Source: Henricia sp. BOLD:AAB3569 (lineage: Eukaryota; Echinodermata; Asteroidea; Spinulosida; Echinasteridae). From it: a DNA stretch of 64,000 nt. A model generated the notes under the pieces. The model did not search any database, was not told the DNA's origin, and was given only the letters and a program-made list of their open reading frames with translations. Positions 19,010 to 31,038 of the stretch are shown one piece after another. How positions within the stretch are numbered: position 1 is the first letter of the stretch; every line of letters begins with the position of its first letter. The position numbers and the translations under genes are program-made. The stretch is taken from contig JBBELK010000673.1 of the NCBI GenBank assembly GCA_037783545.1, forward strand, positions 124,001-188,000. Reading direction: 5' to 3'.

Positions 19010-22000
19010 CTTTTCCCACGTTAGATCTGGGGTTCCCAAAACGCTTTATCCTCAGATTATTTGAGGGTGTGCAAAAATATTCATGAGGTCGGCGCGAAGA
19101 GCACTAATCTACATGTATATTCCACTTGAAACATGCAATCTACTAAGACACTTATTTCTTAAAAGTCTGTAAGCCAAACGTCTTCTGACATGACAACGTT
19201 CGTTGTCAGAAGAATACGGAAATATATGTTTACAGCACAAACATAATTATCATCGCCACGCGGTGGCGCTCTGCCTCCGTGACTCATCGAGTACGAGTAT
19301 TGCACCGCAGGGTGCACACAAGTAAATAGGGCTCCCATAGGAACCAATTCTAAATGCCCAATTTTCAAAAATCATTTAAAAATACTCACAACTCTCTCAG
19401 CTTCTCAGGACAACAACCAGAATACTCACTGATTTCTCATCTTTTTAATTCTGTCCAATTTTATGGGGGTAATCCGTCACTTTTATTCCCTAATTTCCAC
19501 TTGAAACAAAACTAAGCCTACAACAGTGAAACTTGCTAATCAGACCTGCATCCATTTTGGAACAAAGGCACATACGCTACTGGGCAAAATAGGGCCACTT
19601 TTAGGAGCTACAGTGTCCAAAATGTTTGTAGTTGAAAGAAAAAAATACCCCACATCGCGGCGATAGTCATATTCTACACAAGACCACACTCGTTCAGTTC
19701 GCAATTCTCTCTAATATAAAAGAATTTGAGGGCATACAAAATATTCATGAGCTCGGCGCACAGATCTTGCCTATTTACTTGGGTGCACCCCGCAGTTTCA
19801 TCACTTCAGCGGACGGTATTTACTGCAATATTTTACATTTTGTTTCGGGTGAGCCATGGCCCAGTGGTAGATTTGAATCTGAGACTAAAGCAAATTCTCT
19901 CATATCGGACCTTACCCGGGGAGGTTCGACCCCACTGGGTTAACTCGACACTCACCTTTTTTACGTTTTTTTTTATTTTACTGAATTATCCGTTTTGATA
20001 CGGTTTATGTCGAGTTGAACTACAGTTCTCCGTTTTGTTTGTCCTCAATTTTCAACCTCTTTTCTTACAAGTAGTACAGAGTTAGAAATTATGATAATAC
20101 TAATGGGAAACACTATCAACTAATAAAAGTCTTCTTAAAAAGTTACGTGGCGACAATTTAGCACGTATCTAATAAATATATAATTAAGTGTTGTCTTGTC
20201 ACATATTGTTAAAATCCGATTCCCAACGGTAGCTTTGCTTTGAGTTCAACGCTTTACTAACCGAGCGTATTTTTATTTGGTAAGCTATTAATTCGGACTC
20301 TGGTGCCCCTATGTGGTTGTTATACGCATGCGCGACTAAATAACGCTTTGCCCGGCCGAGATGGGCACACTATTAAGAGTGTGACGTTGGGTACCACACA
20401 GAAAAGGATAATTGGATCAACTTTGAAAAAGCAAATCAATTTAGGGGGGAAATATTTCAGTCTCCCTGAACATGATTTTGCTTAGAGAAACAATGTTTAA
20501 TGTTTAAAAATTCATGTTCATTTTAATTTTCACTCGGTTGGATATTGAAAAGGAAAACGCCACCGAAAACGAAACAGCACCCCTAAAATAGGCACAAACC
20601 ATAGGCAGCCATCATATTTTCTAAAAATTATCCTTCCACTCCAGTGCAAAATAGAGCGCTTTACCCACAATTCTCAAAGTTGCAAGCCCACAGACAAGGA
20701 TATTTGCCAATACCTATTTTCTTTGTATACGTTTATAACCCAAACGTCCGCTGACGACGTTCGTTCATGTCCGAAAATACAAAACTACTGAAAGCCAGTT
20801 TTAGAGGACAAATATTATCGCCGCGCGGTGGCGCTCTGCCTCGGTGACTCATTGAGTAAATAATTATTGCACCACACGTTCATCACATTGGCGGAAGATA
20901 TTTATCGCAATATTTTACAATATTGTATCGGGTGAGCCGTGGCCCAGTGGTTCTGAATTTGAGACTAAAGCACATTCTCCCATCGGACCTTACCCGGGAA
21001 GGGTTCGAACCCACTGCGGTTAATTCGACACTCACCTTTTTCTGTTTAATTACACAGTTTGTCTTAAATGAGGTAGACTAGATCTCCGTTTTGTTATGTC
21101 CTTGATTTTTAACTTCTTTTGTTTTTTTGTTGTTTTTTTACAAAATAGTACAAAGATATAAATACACTGGGCAACATTACAAACTAGTTTAAAAGTTTTC
21201 CTGAAAAGGTAAGTGGTGACAAATTCGCACGTGAGTGTTTTCTCGTCGCAGATTGTTAAAATTTGATCCCTATAGCGATCTCCGTGCTGTGAGTTCAACG
21301 CTTAACCAACTGAGCGCATTTTGTTTGGTACCAAATTGTTGTTGTTGTTGTTGTTTATTTTATGGCATCTTCGGCAACTAAGGCCCTTTATGCCATCAAC
21401 TATACGGTTTTAGCTTCAACTATACTTTATTATCAACTAGAGATGACGAAGACGGAGTTGCAGTGTTAGAAGTGGGAGAAAAAAACCCAGAGAAATGCCC
21501 CAAGGGAAAACCCACGCGGTCAAGTAGGGACTGCAAACCCAATCCACATACACGCCCCGGATTCGAACCCGGGACGCCAGAGGTGAAAGGCGAGGAAAGA
21601 ACCACTACGCCAACCCGCCCGCCCGGCGCCCGGTACCAAATAGGACTGTGGTGCCCCCATGTGGTTGTTGTACGCATGGGCGACTTAAGAACGCTTTGTG
21701 GGAGATGCGCACAACTTAGACAACTGTGGCTGCACCAACTTTAAAAAAAAAAAAACATTGAGGGGGGAAATACTTGCAGTCTCCCTGAACATGATTCTGC
21801 GTAGAGAAACAATATTTAATCTTTGAAAATTCATTTTCATTTTGAAAGCCACCGAGAAAGAACACCCCTAAAATAGGCACAAACCATAGGCAGCCATATT
21901 TTCTGAAAATTACCTTTCCACTACAGTGCAAAATAGAGCGCTTTTGAAACTTCATTTTACCCAGAATTCTCAGAGTTGCAAGCCCTGCAGCAGAGACAAG

Positions 22001-22022
22001 GCTATTTGCCAATACCTATTTT
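19010..22022 (+). repeat. Satellite unit 5
   Basis: 3013 bp. Foldback element 19310-19790; modules 19848-19956 and 20931-21036; SINE 21337-21631. Carries AATGTTTAAAAATTC near 20500 and AAACATTGAGG near 21752, both shared with unit 6. Confidence 0.95.
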
Positions 22023-25000
22023 CTTTTCCCACGTTAGATCTGGGGTTCCCAAAACGCTTTATCCTCAGATTATTTGAGGGTGTGCAAAAATATTCATGAG
22101 GTCGGCGCGAAGAGCACTAATCTACATGTATATTCCACTTGAAACATGCAATCTACTAAGACACTTATTTCTTAAAAGTCTGTAAGCCAAACGTCTTCTG
22201 ACATGACAACGTTCGTTGTCAGAAGAATACGGAAATATATGTTTACAGCACAAACATAATTATCATCGCCACGCGGTGGCGCTCTGCCTCCGTGACTCAT
22301 CGAGTACGAGTATTGCACCGCAGGGTGCACACAAGTAAATAGGGCTCCCATAGGAACCAATTCTAAATGCCCAATTTTCAAAAATCATTTAAAAATACTC
22401 ACAACTCTCTCAGCTTCTCAGGACAACAACCAGAATACTCACTGATTTCTCATCTTTTTAATTCTGTCCAATTTTATGGGGGTAATCCGTCACTTTTATT
22501 CCCTAATTTCCACTTGAAACAAAACTAAGCCTACAACAGTGAAACTTGCTAATCAGACCTGCATCCATTTTGGAACAAAGGCACATACGCTACTGGGCAA
22601 AATAGGGCCACTTTTAGGAGCTACAGTGTCCAAAATGTTTGTAGTTGAAAGAAAAAAATACCCCACATCGCGGCGATAGTCATATTCTACACAAGACCAC
22701 ACTCGTTCAGTTCGCAATTCTCTCTAATATAAAAGAATTTGAGGGCATACAAAATATTCATGAGCTCGGCGCACAGATCTTGCCTATTTACTTGGGTGCA
22801 CCCCGCAGTTTCATCACTTCAGCGGACGGTATTTACTGCAATATTTTACATTTTGTTTCGGGTGAGCCATGGCCCAGTGGTAGATTTGAATCTGAGACTA
22901 AAGCAAATTCTCTCATATCGGACCTTACCCGGGGAGGTTCGACCCCACTGGGTTAACTCGACACTCACCTTTTTTACGTTTTTTTTTATTTTACTGAATT
23001 ATCCGTTTTGATACGGTTTATGTCGAGTTGAACTACAGTTCTCCGTTTTGTTTGTCCTCAATTTTCAACCTCTTTTCTTACAAGTAGTACAGAGTTAGAA
23101 ATTATGATAATACTAATGGGAAACACTATCAACTAATAAAAGTCTTCTTAAAAAGTTACGTGGCGACAATTTAGCACGTATCTAATAAATATATAATTAA
23201 GTGTTGTCTTGTCACATATTGTTAAAATCCGATTCCCAACGGTAGCTTTGCTTTGAGTTCAACGCTTTACTAACCGAGCGTATTTTTATTTGGTAAGCTA
23301 TTAATTCGGACTCTGGTGCCCCTATGTGGTTGTTATACGCATGCGCGACTAAATAACGCTTTGCCCGGCCGAGATGGGCACACTATTAAGAGTGTGACGT
23401 TGGGTACCACACAGAAAAGGATAATTGGATCAACTTTGAAAAAGCAAATCAATTTAGGGGGGAAATATTTCAGTCTCCCTGAACATGATTTTGCTTAGAG
23501 AAACAATGTTTAATGTTTAAAAATTCATGTTCATTTTAATTTTCACTCGGTTGGATATTGAAAAGGAAAACGCCACCGAAAACGAAACAGCACCCCTAAA
23601 ATAGGCACAAACCATAGGCAGCCATCATATTTTCTAAAAATTATCCTTCCACTCCAGTGCAAAATAGAGCGCTTTACCCACAATTCTCAAAGTTGCAAGC
23701 CCACAGACAAGGATATTTGCCAATACCTATTTTCTTTGTATACGTTTATAACCCAAACGTCCGCTGACGACGTTCGTTCATGTCCGAAAATACAAAACTA
23801 CTGAAAGCCAGTTTTAGAGGACAAATATTATCGCCGCGCGGTGGCGCTCTGCCTCGGTGACTCATTGAGTAAATAATTATTGCACCACACGTTCATCACA
23901 TTGGCGGAAGATATTTATCGCAATATTTTACAATATTGTATCGGGTGAGCCGTGGCCCAGTGGTTCTGAATTTGAGACTAAAGCACATTCTCCCATCGGA
24001 CCTTACCCGGGAAGGGTTCGAACCCACTGCGGTTAATTCGACACTCACCTTTTTCTGTTTAATTACACAGTTTGTCTTAAATGAGGTAGACTAGATCTCC
24101 GTTTTGTTATGTCCTTGATTTTTAACTTCTTTTGTTTTTTTGTTGTTTTTTTACAAAATAGTACAAAGATATAAATACACTGGGCAACATTACAAACTAG
24201 TTTAAAAGTTTTCCTGAAAAGGTAAGTGGTGACAAATTCGCACGTGAGTGTTTTCTCGTCGCAGATTGTTAAAATTTGATCCCTATAGCGATCTCCGTGC
24301 TGTGAGTTCAACGCTTAACCAACTGAGCGCATTTTGTTTGGTACCAAATTGTTGTTGTTGTTGTTGTTTATTTTATGGCATCTTCGGCAACTAAGGCCCT
24401 TTATGCCATCAACTATACGGTTTTAGCTTCAACTATACTTTATTATCAACTAGAGATGACGAAGACGGAGTTGCAGTGTTAGAAGTGGGAGAAAAAAACC
24501 CAGAGAAATGCCCCAAGGGAAAACCCACGCGGTCAAGTAGGGACTGCAAACCCAATCCACATACACGCCCCGGATTCGAACCCGGGACGCCAGAGGTGAA
24601 AGGCGAGGAAAGAACCACTACGCCAACCCGCCCGCCCGGCGCCCGGTACCAAATAGGACTGTGGTGCCCCCATGTGGTTGTTGTACGCATGGGCGACTTA
24701 AGAACGCTTTGTGGGAGATGCGCACAACTTAGACAACTGTGGCTGCACCAACTTTAAAAAAAAAAAAACATTGAGGGGGGAAATACTTGCAGTCTCCCTG
24801 AACATGATTCTGCGTAGAGAAACAATATTTAATCTTTGAAAATTCATTTTCATTTTGAAAGCCACCGAGAAAGAACACCCCTAAAATAGGCACAAACCAT
24901 AGGCAGCCATATTTTCTGAAAATTACCTTTCCACTACAGTGCAAAATAGAGCGCTTTTGAAACTTCATTTTACCCAGAATTCTCAGAGTTGCAAGCCCTG

Positions 25001-25035
25001 CAGCAGAGACAAGGCTATTTGCCAATACCTATTTT
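22023..25035 (+). repeat. Satellite unit 6
   Basis: 3013 bp. Foldback element 22323-22803; modules 22861-22969 and 23944-24049; SINE 24350-24644. It shares the two marker variants of unit 5 and looks like its direct duplicate. Confidence 0.95.
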
Positions 25036-27621
25036 CTTTTCCCACGTTAGATCTGGGGTTCCCAAAACGCTTTATCCTCAGATTATTTGAGGGTGTGCAA
25101 AAATATTCATGAGGTCGGCGCGAAGAGCACTAATCTACATGTATATTCCACTTGAAACATGCAATCTACTAAGACACTTATTTCTTAAAAGTCTGTAAGC
25201 CAAACGTCTTCTGACATGACAACGTTCGTTGTCAGAAGAATACGGAAATATATGTTTACAGCACAAACATAATTATCATCGCCACGCGGTGGCGCTCTGC
25301 CTCCGTGACTCATCGAGTACGAGTATTGCACCGCAGGGTGCACACAAGTAAATAGGGCTCCCATAGGAACCAATTCTAAATGCCCAATTTTCAAAAATCA
25401 TTTAAAAATACTCACAACTCTCTCAACTTCTCAGGACAACAACCAGAATACTCACTGATTTCTCATCTTTTTAATTCTGTTCAATTTTATGGGGGTAATC
25501 CGTCACTTTTATTCCCTAATTTCCACTTGAAACAAAACTAAGCCTACAACAGTGAAACTTGCTAATCAGACCTGCATCCATTTTAGAACAAAGGCACATA
25601 CGCTACTGGGCAAAATAGGGCCACTTTTAGGAGCTACAGTGTCCAAAATGTTTGTAGTTGAAAGAAAAAAATACCCCACATCGCGGCGATAGTCATATTC
25701 TACACAAGACCACACTCGTTCAGTTCGCAATTCTCTCTAATATAAAAGAATTTGAGGGCATACAAAATATTCATGAGCTCGGCGCACAGATCTTGCCTAT
25801 TTACTTGGGTGCACCCCGCAGTTTCATCACTTCAGCGGACGGTATTTACTGCAATATTTTACATTTTGTTTCGGGTGAGCCATGGCCCAGTGGTAGATTT
25901 GAATCTGAGACTAAAGCAAATTCTCTCATATCGGACCTTACCCGGGGAGGTTCGACCCCACTGGGTTAACTCGACACTCACCTTTTTTACGTTTTTTTTT
26001 ATTTTACTGAATTATCCGTTTTGATACGGTTTATGTTGAGTTGAACTACAGTTCTCCGTTTTGTTTGTCCTCAATTTTCAACCTCTTTTCTTACAAGTAG
26101 TACAGAGTTAGAAATTATGATAATACTAATGGGAAACACTATCAACTAATAAAAGTCTTCTTAAAAAGTTACGTGGCGACAATTTAGCACGTATCTAATA
26201 AATATATAATTAAGTGTTGTCTTGTCACATATTGTTAAAATCCGATTCCCAACGGTAGCTTTGCTTTGAGTTCAACGCTTTACTAAGCGAGCGTATTTTT
26301 ATTTGGTAAGCTATTAATTCGGACTCTGGTGCCCCTATGTGGTTGTTATACGCATGCGCGACTAAATAACGCTTTGCCCGGCCGAGATGGGCACACTACT
26401 GAAAGCCAGTTTTAGAGGACAAATATTATCGCCGCGCGGTGGCGCTCTGCCTCGGTGACTCATTGAGTAAATAATTATTGCACCACACGTTCATCACATT
26501 GGCGGAAGATATTTATCGCAATATTTTACAATATTGTATCGGGTGAGCCGTGGCCCAGTGGTTCTGAATTTGAGACTAAAGCACATTCTCCCATCGGACC
26601 TTACCCGGGAAGGGTTCGAACCCACTGCGGTTAATTCGACACTCACCTTTTTCTGTTTAATTACACAGTTTGTCTTAAATGAGGTAGACTAGATCTCCGT
26701 TTTGTTATGTCCTTGATTTTTAACTTCTTTTGTTTTTTTGTTGTTTTTTTACAAAATAGTACAAAGATATAAATACACTGGGCAACATTACAAACTAGTT
26801 TACAAGTTTTCCTGAAAAGGTAAGTGGTGACAAATTCGCACGTGAGTGTTTTCTCGTCGCAGATTGTTAAAATTTGATCCCTATAGCGATCTCCGTGCTG
26901 TGAGTTCAACGCTTAACCAACTGAGCGCATTTTGTTTGGTACCAAATTGTTGTTGTTGTTGTTGTTTATTTTATGGCATCTTCGGCAACTAAGGCCCTTT
27001 ATGCCATCAACTATACGGTTTAAGCTTCAACTATACTTTATTATCAACTAGAGATGACGAAGAAGGAGTTGCAGTGTTAGAAGTGGGAGAAAAAAACCCA
27101 GAGAAATGCCCCAAGGGAAAACCCACGCTGTCAAGTAGGGACTGCAAACCCAATCCACATACACGCCCCGGATTCGAACCCGGGACGCCAGAGGTGAAAG
27201 GCGAGGAAAGAACCACTACGCCAACCCGCCCGCCCGGCGCCCGGTACCAAATAGGACTGTGGTGCCCCCATGTGGTTGTTGTACGCATGGGCGACTTAAG
27301 AACGCTTTGTGGGAGATGCGCACAACTTAGACAACTGTGGCTGCACCAACTTTAAAAAAAAAAAAACATTGAGGGGGGAAATACTTGCAGTCTCCCTGAA
27401 CATGATTCTGCGTAGAGAAACAATATTTAATCTTTGAAAATTCATTTTCATTTTGAAAGAACACCCCTAAAATAGGCACAAACCATAGGCAGCCATATTT
27501 TCTGAAAATTACCTTTCCACTACAGTGCAAAATAGAGCGCTTTTGAAACTTCATTTTACCCAGAATTCTCAGAGTTGCAAGCCCTGCAGCAGAGACAAGG
27601 CTATTTGCCAATACCTATTTT
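25036..27621 (+). repeat. Satellite unit 7 (mosaic with deletion)
   Basis: 2586 bp. Foldback element 25336-25816; modules 25874-25982 and 26542-26647; SINE 26948-27242. The left part has unit-4 markers (CTCTCAACTTC, CTGTTCAA), the middle has common-type sequence (TTACGTGGCGAC near 26169), and the right part returns to unit-4 type (GGTTTAAGCTTC, missing 12 bp near 27458). A 415-bp piece is absent at the joint near 26395-26399. Confidence 0.95.
26392..26402. other. Deletion joint in unit 7
   Basis: CACACTACTGAAAG joins what other units read as GGGCACACTATTAAG and ACAAAACTACTGAAAG. The two sides share ACTA. By comparison with unit 6 the missing piece corresponds to 23386-23800 (415 bp), and the size agrees with unit length (3013 - 415 - 12 = 2586). 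Confidence 0.85.
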
Positions 27622-28969
27622 CTTTTCCCACGTTAGATCTGGGGTTCCCAAAACGCTTTATCCTCAGATTATTTGAGGGTGTGCAAAAATATTCATGAGG
27701 TCGGCGCGAAGAGCACTAATCTACATGTATATTCCACTTGAAACATGCAATCTACTAAGACACTTATTTCTTAAAAGTCTGTAAGCCAAACGTCTTCTGA
27801 CATGACAACGTTCGTTGTCAGAAGAATACGGAAATATATGTTTACAGCACAAACATAATTATCATCGCCACGCGGTGGCGCTCTGCCTCCGTGACTCATC
27901 GAGTACGAGTATTGCACCGCAGGGTGCACACAAGTAAATAGGGCTCCCATAGGAACCAATTCTAAATGCCCAATTTTCAAAAATCATTTAAAAATACTCA
28001 CAACTCTCTCAGCTTCTCAGGACAACAACCAGAATACTCACTGATTTCTCATCTTTTTAATTCTGTCCAATTTTATGGGGGTAATCCGTCACTTTTATTC
28101 CCTAATTTCCACTTGAAACAAAACTAAGCCTACAACAGTGAAACTTGCTAATCAGACCTGCATCCATTTTGGAACAAAGGCACATACGCTACTGGGCAAA
28201 ATAGGGCCACTTTTAGGAGCTACAGTGTCCAAAATGTTTGTAGTTGAAAGAAAAAAATACCCCACATCGAGGCGATAGTCATATTCTACACAAGACCACA
28301 CTCGTTCAGTTCGCAATTCTCTCTAATATAAAAGAATTTGAGGGCATACAAAATATTCATGAGCTCGGCGCACAGATCTTGCCTATTTACTTGGGTGCAC
28401 CCCGCAGTTTCATCACTTCAGCGGACGGTATTTACTGCAATATTTTACATTTTGTTTCGGGTGAGCCATGGCCCAGTGGTAGATTTGAATCTGAGACTAA
28501 AGCAAATTCTCTCATATCGGACCTTACCCGGGGAGGTTCGACCCCACTGGGTTAACTCGACACTCACCTTTTTTACGTTTTTTTTTATTTTACTGAATTA
28601 TCCGTTTTGATACGGTTTATGTCGAGTTGAACTACAGTTCTCCGTTTTGTTTGTCCTCAATTTTCAACCTCTTTTCTTACAAGTAGTACAGAGTTAGAAA
28701 TTATGATAATACTAATGGGAAACACTATCAACTAATAAAAGTCTTCTTAAAAAGTTACGTGGCGACAATTTAGCACGTATCTAATAAATATATAATTAAG
28801 TGTTGTCTTGTCACATATTGTTAAAATCCGATTCCCAACGGTAGCTTTGCTTTGAGTTCAACGCTTTACTAACCGAGCGTATTTTTATTTGGTAAGCTAT
28901 TAATTCGGACTCTGGTGCCCCTATGTGGTTGTTATACGCATGCGCGACTAAATAACGCTTTGCCCGGCC

Positions 28970-29365
28970 GCGTAATTTTTTTTCCCAGGATGGTTAAGGG
29001 AAGATTGCTCCTGATTGGCCTAACCACATGCATATATTGCATACTGAAGTGTTTTGTTGATAGCTGTCACTTAACACAACTGCGTGGTTCGAGAGTTAGA
29101 CTATAGGTCTTTCCTCAATTAATGAAGAAAAAAACTACGAGAGAAGAGATTCGAACCCACAATCTCTCGATTAATAGTCCCACGTCTTAACCACTAGACT
29201 ACCAAACGACTCGACAAACCCTTAAATTTTCTTTCTTATATCCCTTTTATTTAATAACTCTTGAGGGCGCTATATAGAAAATATGAATATTCATTTACAA
29301 TGCACCAATCAAAAGCAGAGAATATTCTCAATGGCCTTTACCATCCTGGGAAAAAAAATTACGCT
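28970..29365. mobile_element. 396-bp TIR insertion private to unit 8
   Basis: It interrupts CTTTGCCCGGCCGAGATG, which is intact in most other units. An 8-bp duplication GCCCGGCC flanks it (28962-28969, 29366-29373). Terminal inverted repeats of about 25 bp: the left starts GCGTAATTTTTTTTCCCAGG and continues ATGGT; the right is its complement with one extra base at the outer end. No transposase is encoded. The 8-bp duplication would fit hAT, P or Merlin-type elements, but the ends lack the usual hAT start, so the superfamily is open. The arithmetic with unit length confirms a clean insertion. Confidence 0.9.
29128..29213 (-). other. tRNA-like sequence inside the unit 8 insertion
   Basis: On the minus strand: A box TAGTCTAGTGG (complement at 29191-29201), then GACTATTAATC in anticodon-arm position, then B-box-like GGTTCGAATCT (complement at 29147-29157), ending in a T7 run (29128-29134). 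The layout is closest to tRNA-Asn with anticodon AUU. A complete acceptor stem is not evident, so it is a tRNA-derived piece or degenerate gene. A Pol III unit within a TIR element is unusual. Confidence 0.55.
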
Positions 29366-31038
29366 GCCCGGCCGAGATGGGCACACTATTAAGAGTGTGA
29401 CGTTGGGTACCACACAGAAAAGGATAATTGGATCAACTTTGAAAAAGCAAATCAATTTAGGGGGGAAATATTTCAGTCTCCCTGAACATGATTTTGCTTA
29501 GAGAAACAATGTTTAATGTTTGAAAATTCATGTTCATTTTAATTTTCACTCGGTTGGATATTGAAAAGGAAAACGCCACCGAAAACGAAACAGCACCCCT
29601 AAAATAGGCACAAACCATAGGCAGCCATCATATTTTCTAAAAATTATCCTTCCACTCCAGTGCAAAATAGAGCGCTTTACCCACAATTCTCAAAGTTGCA
29701 AGCCCACAGACAAGGATATTTGCCAATACCTATTTTCTTTGTATACGTTTATAACCCAAACGTCCGCTGACGACGTTCGTTCATGTCCGAAAATACAAAA
29801 CTACTGAAAGCCAGTTTTAGAGGACAAATATTATCGCCGCGCGGTGGCGCTCTGCCTCGGTGACTCATTGAGTAAATAATTATTGCACCACACGTTCATC
29901 ACATTGGCGGAAGATATTTATCGCAATATTTTACAATATTGTATCGGGTGAGCCGTGGCCCAGTGGTTCTGAATTTGAGACTAAAGCACATTCTCCCATC
30001 GGACCTTACCCGGGAAGGGTTCGAACCCACTGCGGTTAATTCGACACTCACCTTTTTCTGTTTAATTACACAGTTTGTCTTAAATGAGGTAGACTAGATC
30101 TCCGTTTTGTTATGTCCTTGATTTTTAACTTCTTTTGTTTTTTTGTTGTTTTTTTACAAAATAGTACAAAGATATAAATACACTGGGCAACATTACAAAC
30201 TAGTTTAAAAGTTTTCCTGAAAAGGTAAGTGGTGACAAATTCGCACGTGAGTGTTTTCTCGTCGCAGATTGTTAAAATTTGATCCCTATAGCGATCTCCG
30301 TGCTGTGAGTTCAACGCTTAACCAACTGAGCGCATTTTGTTTGGTACCAAATTGTTGTTGTTGTTGTTGTTTATTTTATGGCATCTTCGGCAACTAAGGC
30401 CCTTTATGCCATCAACTATACGGTTTTAGCTTCAACTATACTTTATTATCAACTAGAGATGACGAAGACGGAGTTGCAGTGTTAGAAGTGGGAGAAAAAA
30501 AACCAGAGAAATGCCCCAAGGGAAAACCCACGCGGTCAAGTAGGGACTGCAAACCCAATCCACATACACGCCCCGGATTCGAACCCGGGACGCCAGAGGT
30601 GAAAGGCGAGGAAAGAACCACTACGCCAACCCGCCCGCCCGGCGCCCGGTACCAAATAGGACTGTGGTGCCCCCATGTGGTTGTTGTACGCATGGGCGAC
30701 TTAAGAACGCTTTGTGGGAGATGCGCACAACTTAGACAACTGTGGCTGCACCAACTTTAAAAAAAAAAAAAAATTGAGGGGGGAAATACTTGCAGTCTCC
30801 CTGAACATGATTCTGCGTAGAGAAACAATATTTAATCTTTGAAAATTCATTTTCATTTTGAAAGCCACCGAGAAAGAACACCCCTAAAATAGGCACAAAC
30901 CATAGGCAGCCATATTTTCTGAAAATTACCTTTCCACTACAGTGCAAAATAGAGCGCTTTTGAAACTTCATTTTACCCAGAATTCTCAGAGTTGCAAGCC
31001 CTGCAGCAGAGACAAGGCTATTTGCCAATACCTATTTT

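Larger units (their letters stand above)
27622..31038 (+). repeat. Satellite unit 8 (with 396-bp insertion)
   Basis: 3417 bp = 3013 + 396 + 8. Foldback element 27922-28402; modules 28460-28568 and 29947-30052; SINE 30353-30647. The run AGAAAAAAAACCAGAG near 30495 (one base changed from the usual AAACCC) is shared with unit 14, six units away. Confidence 0.95.
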
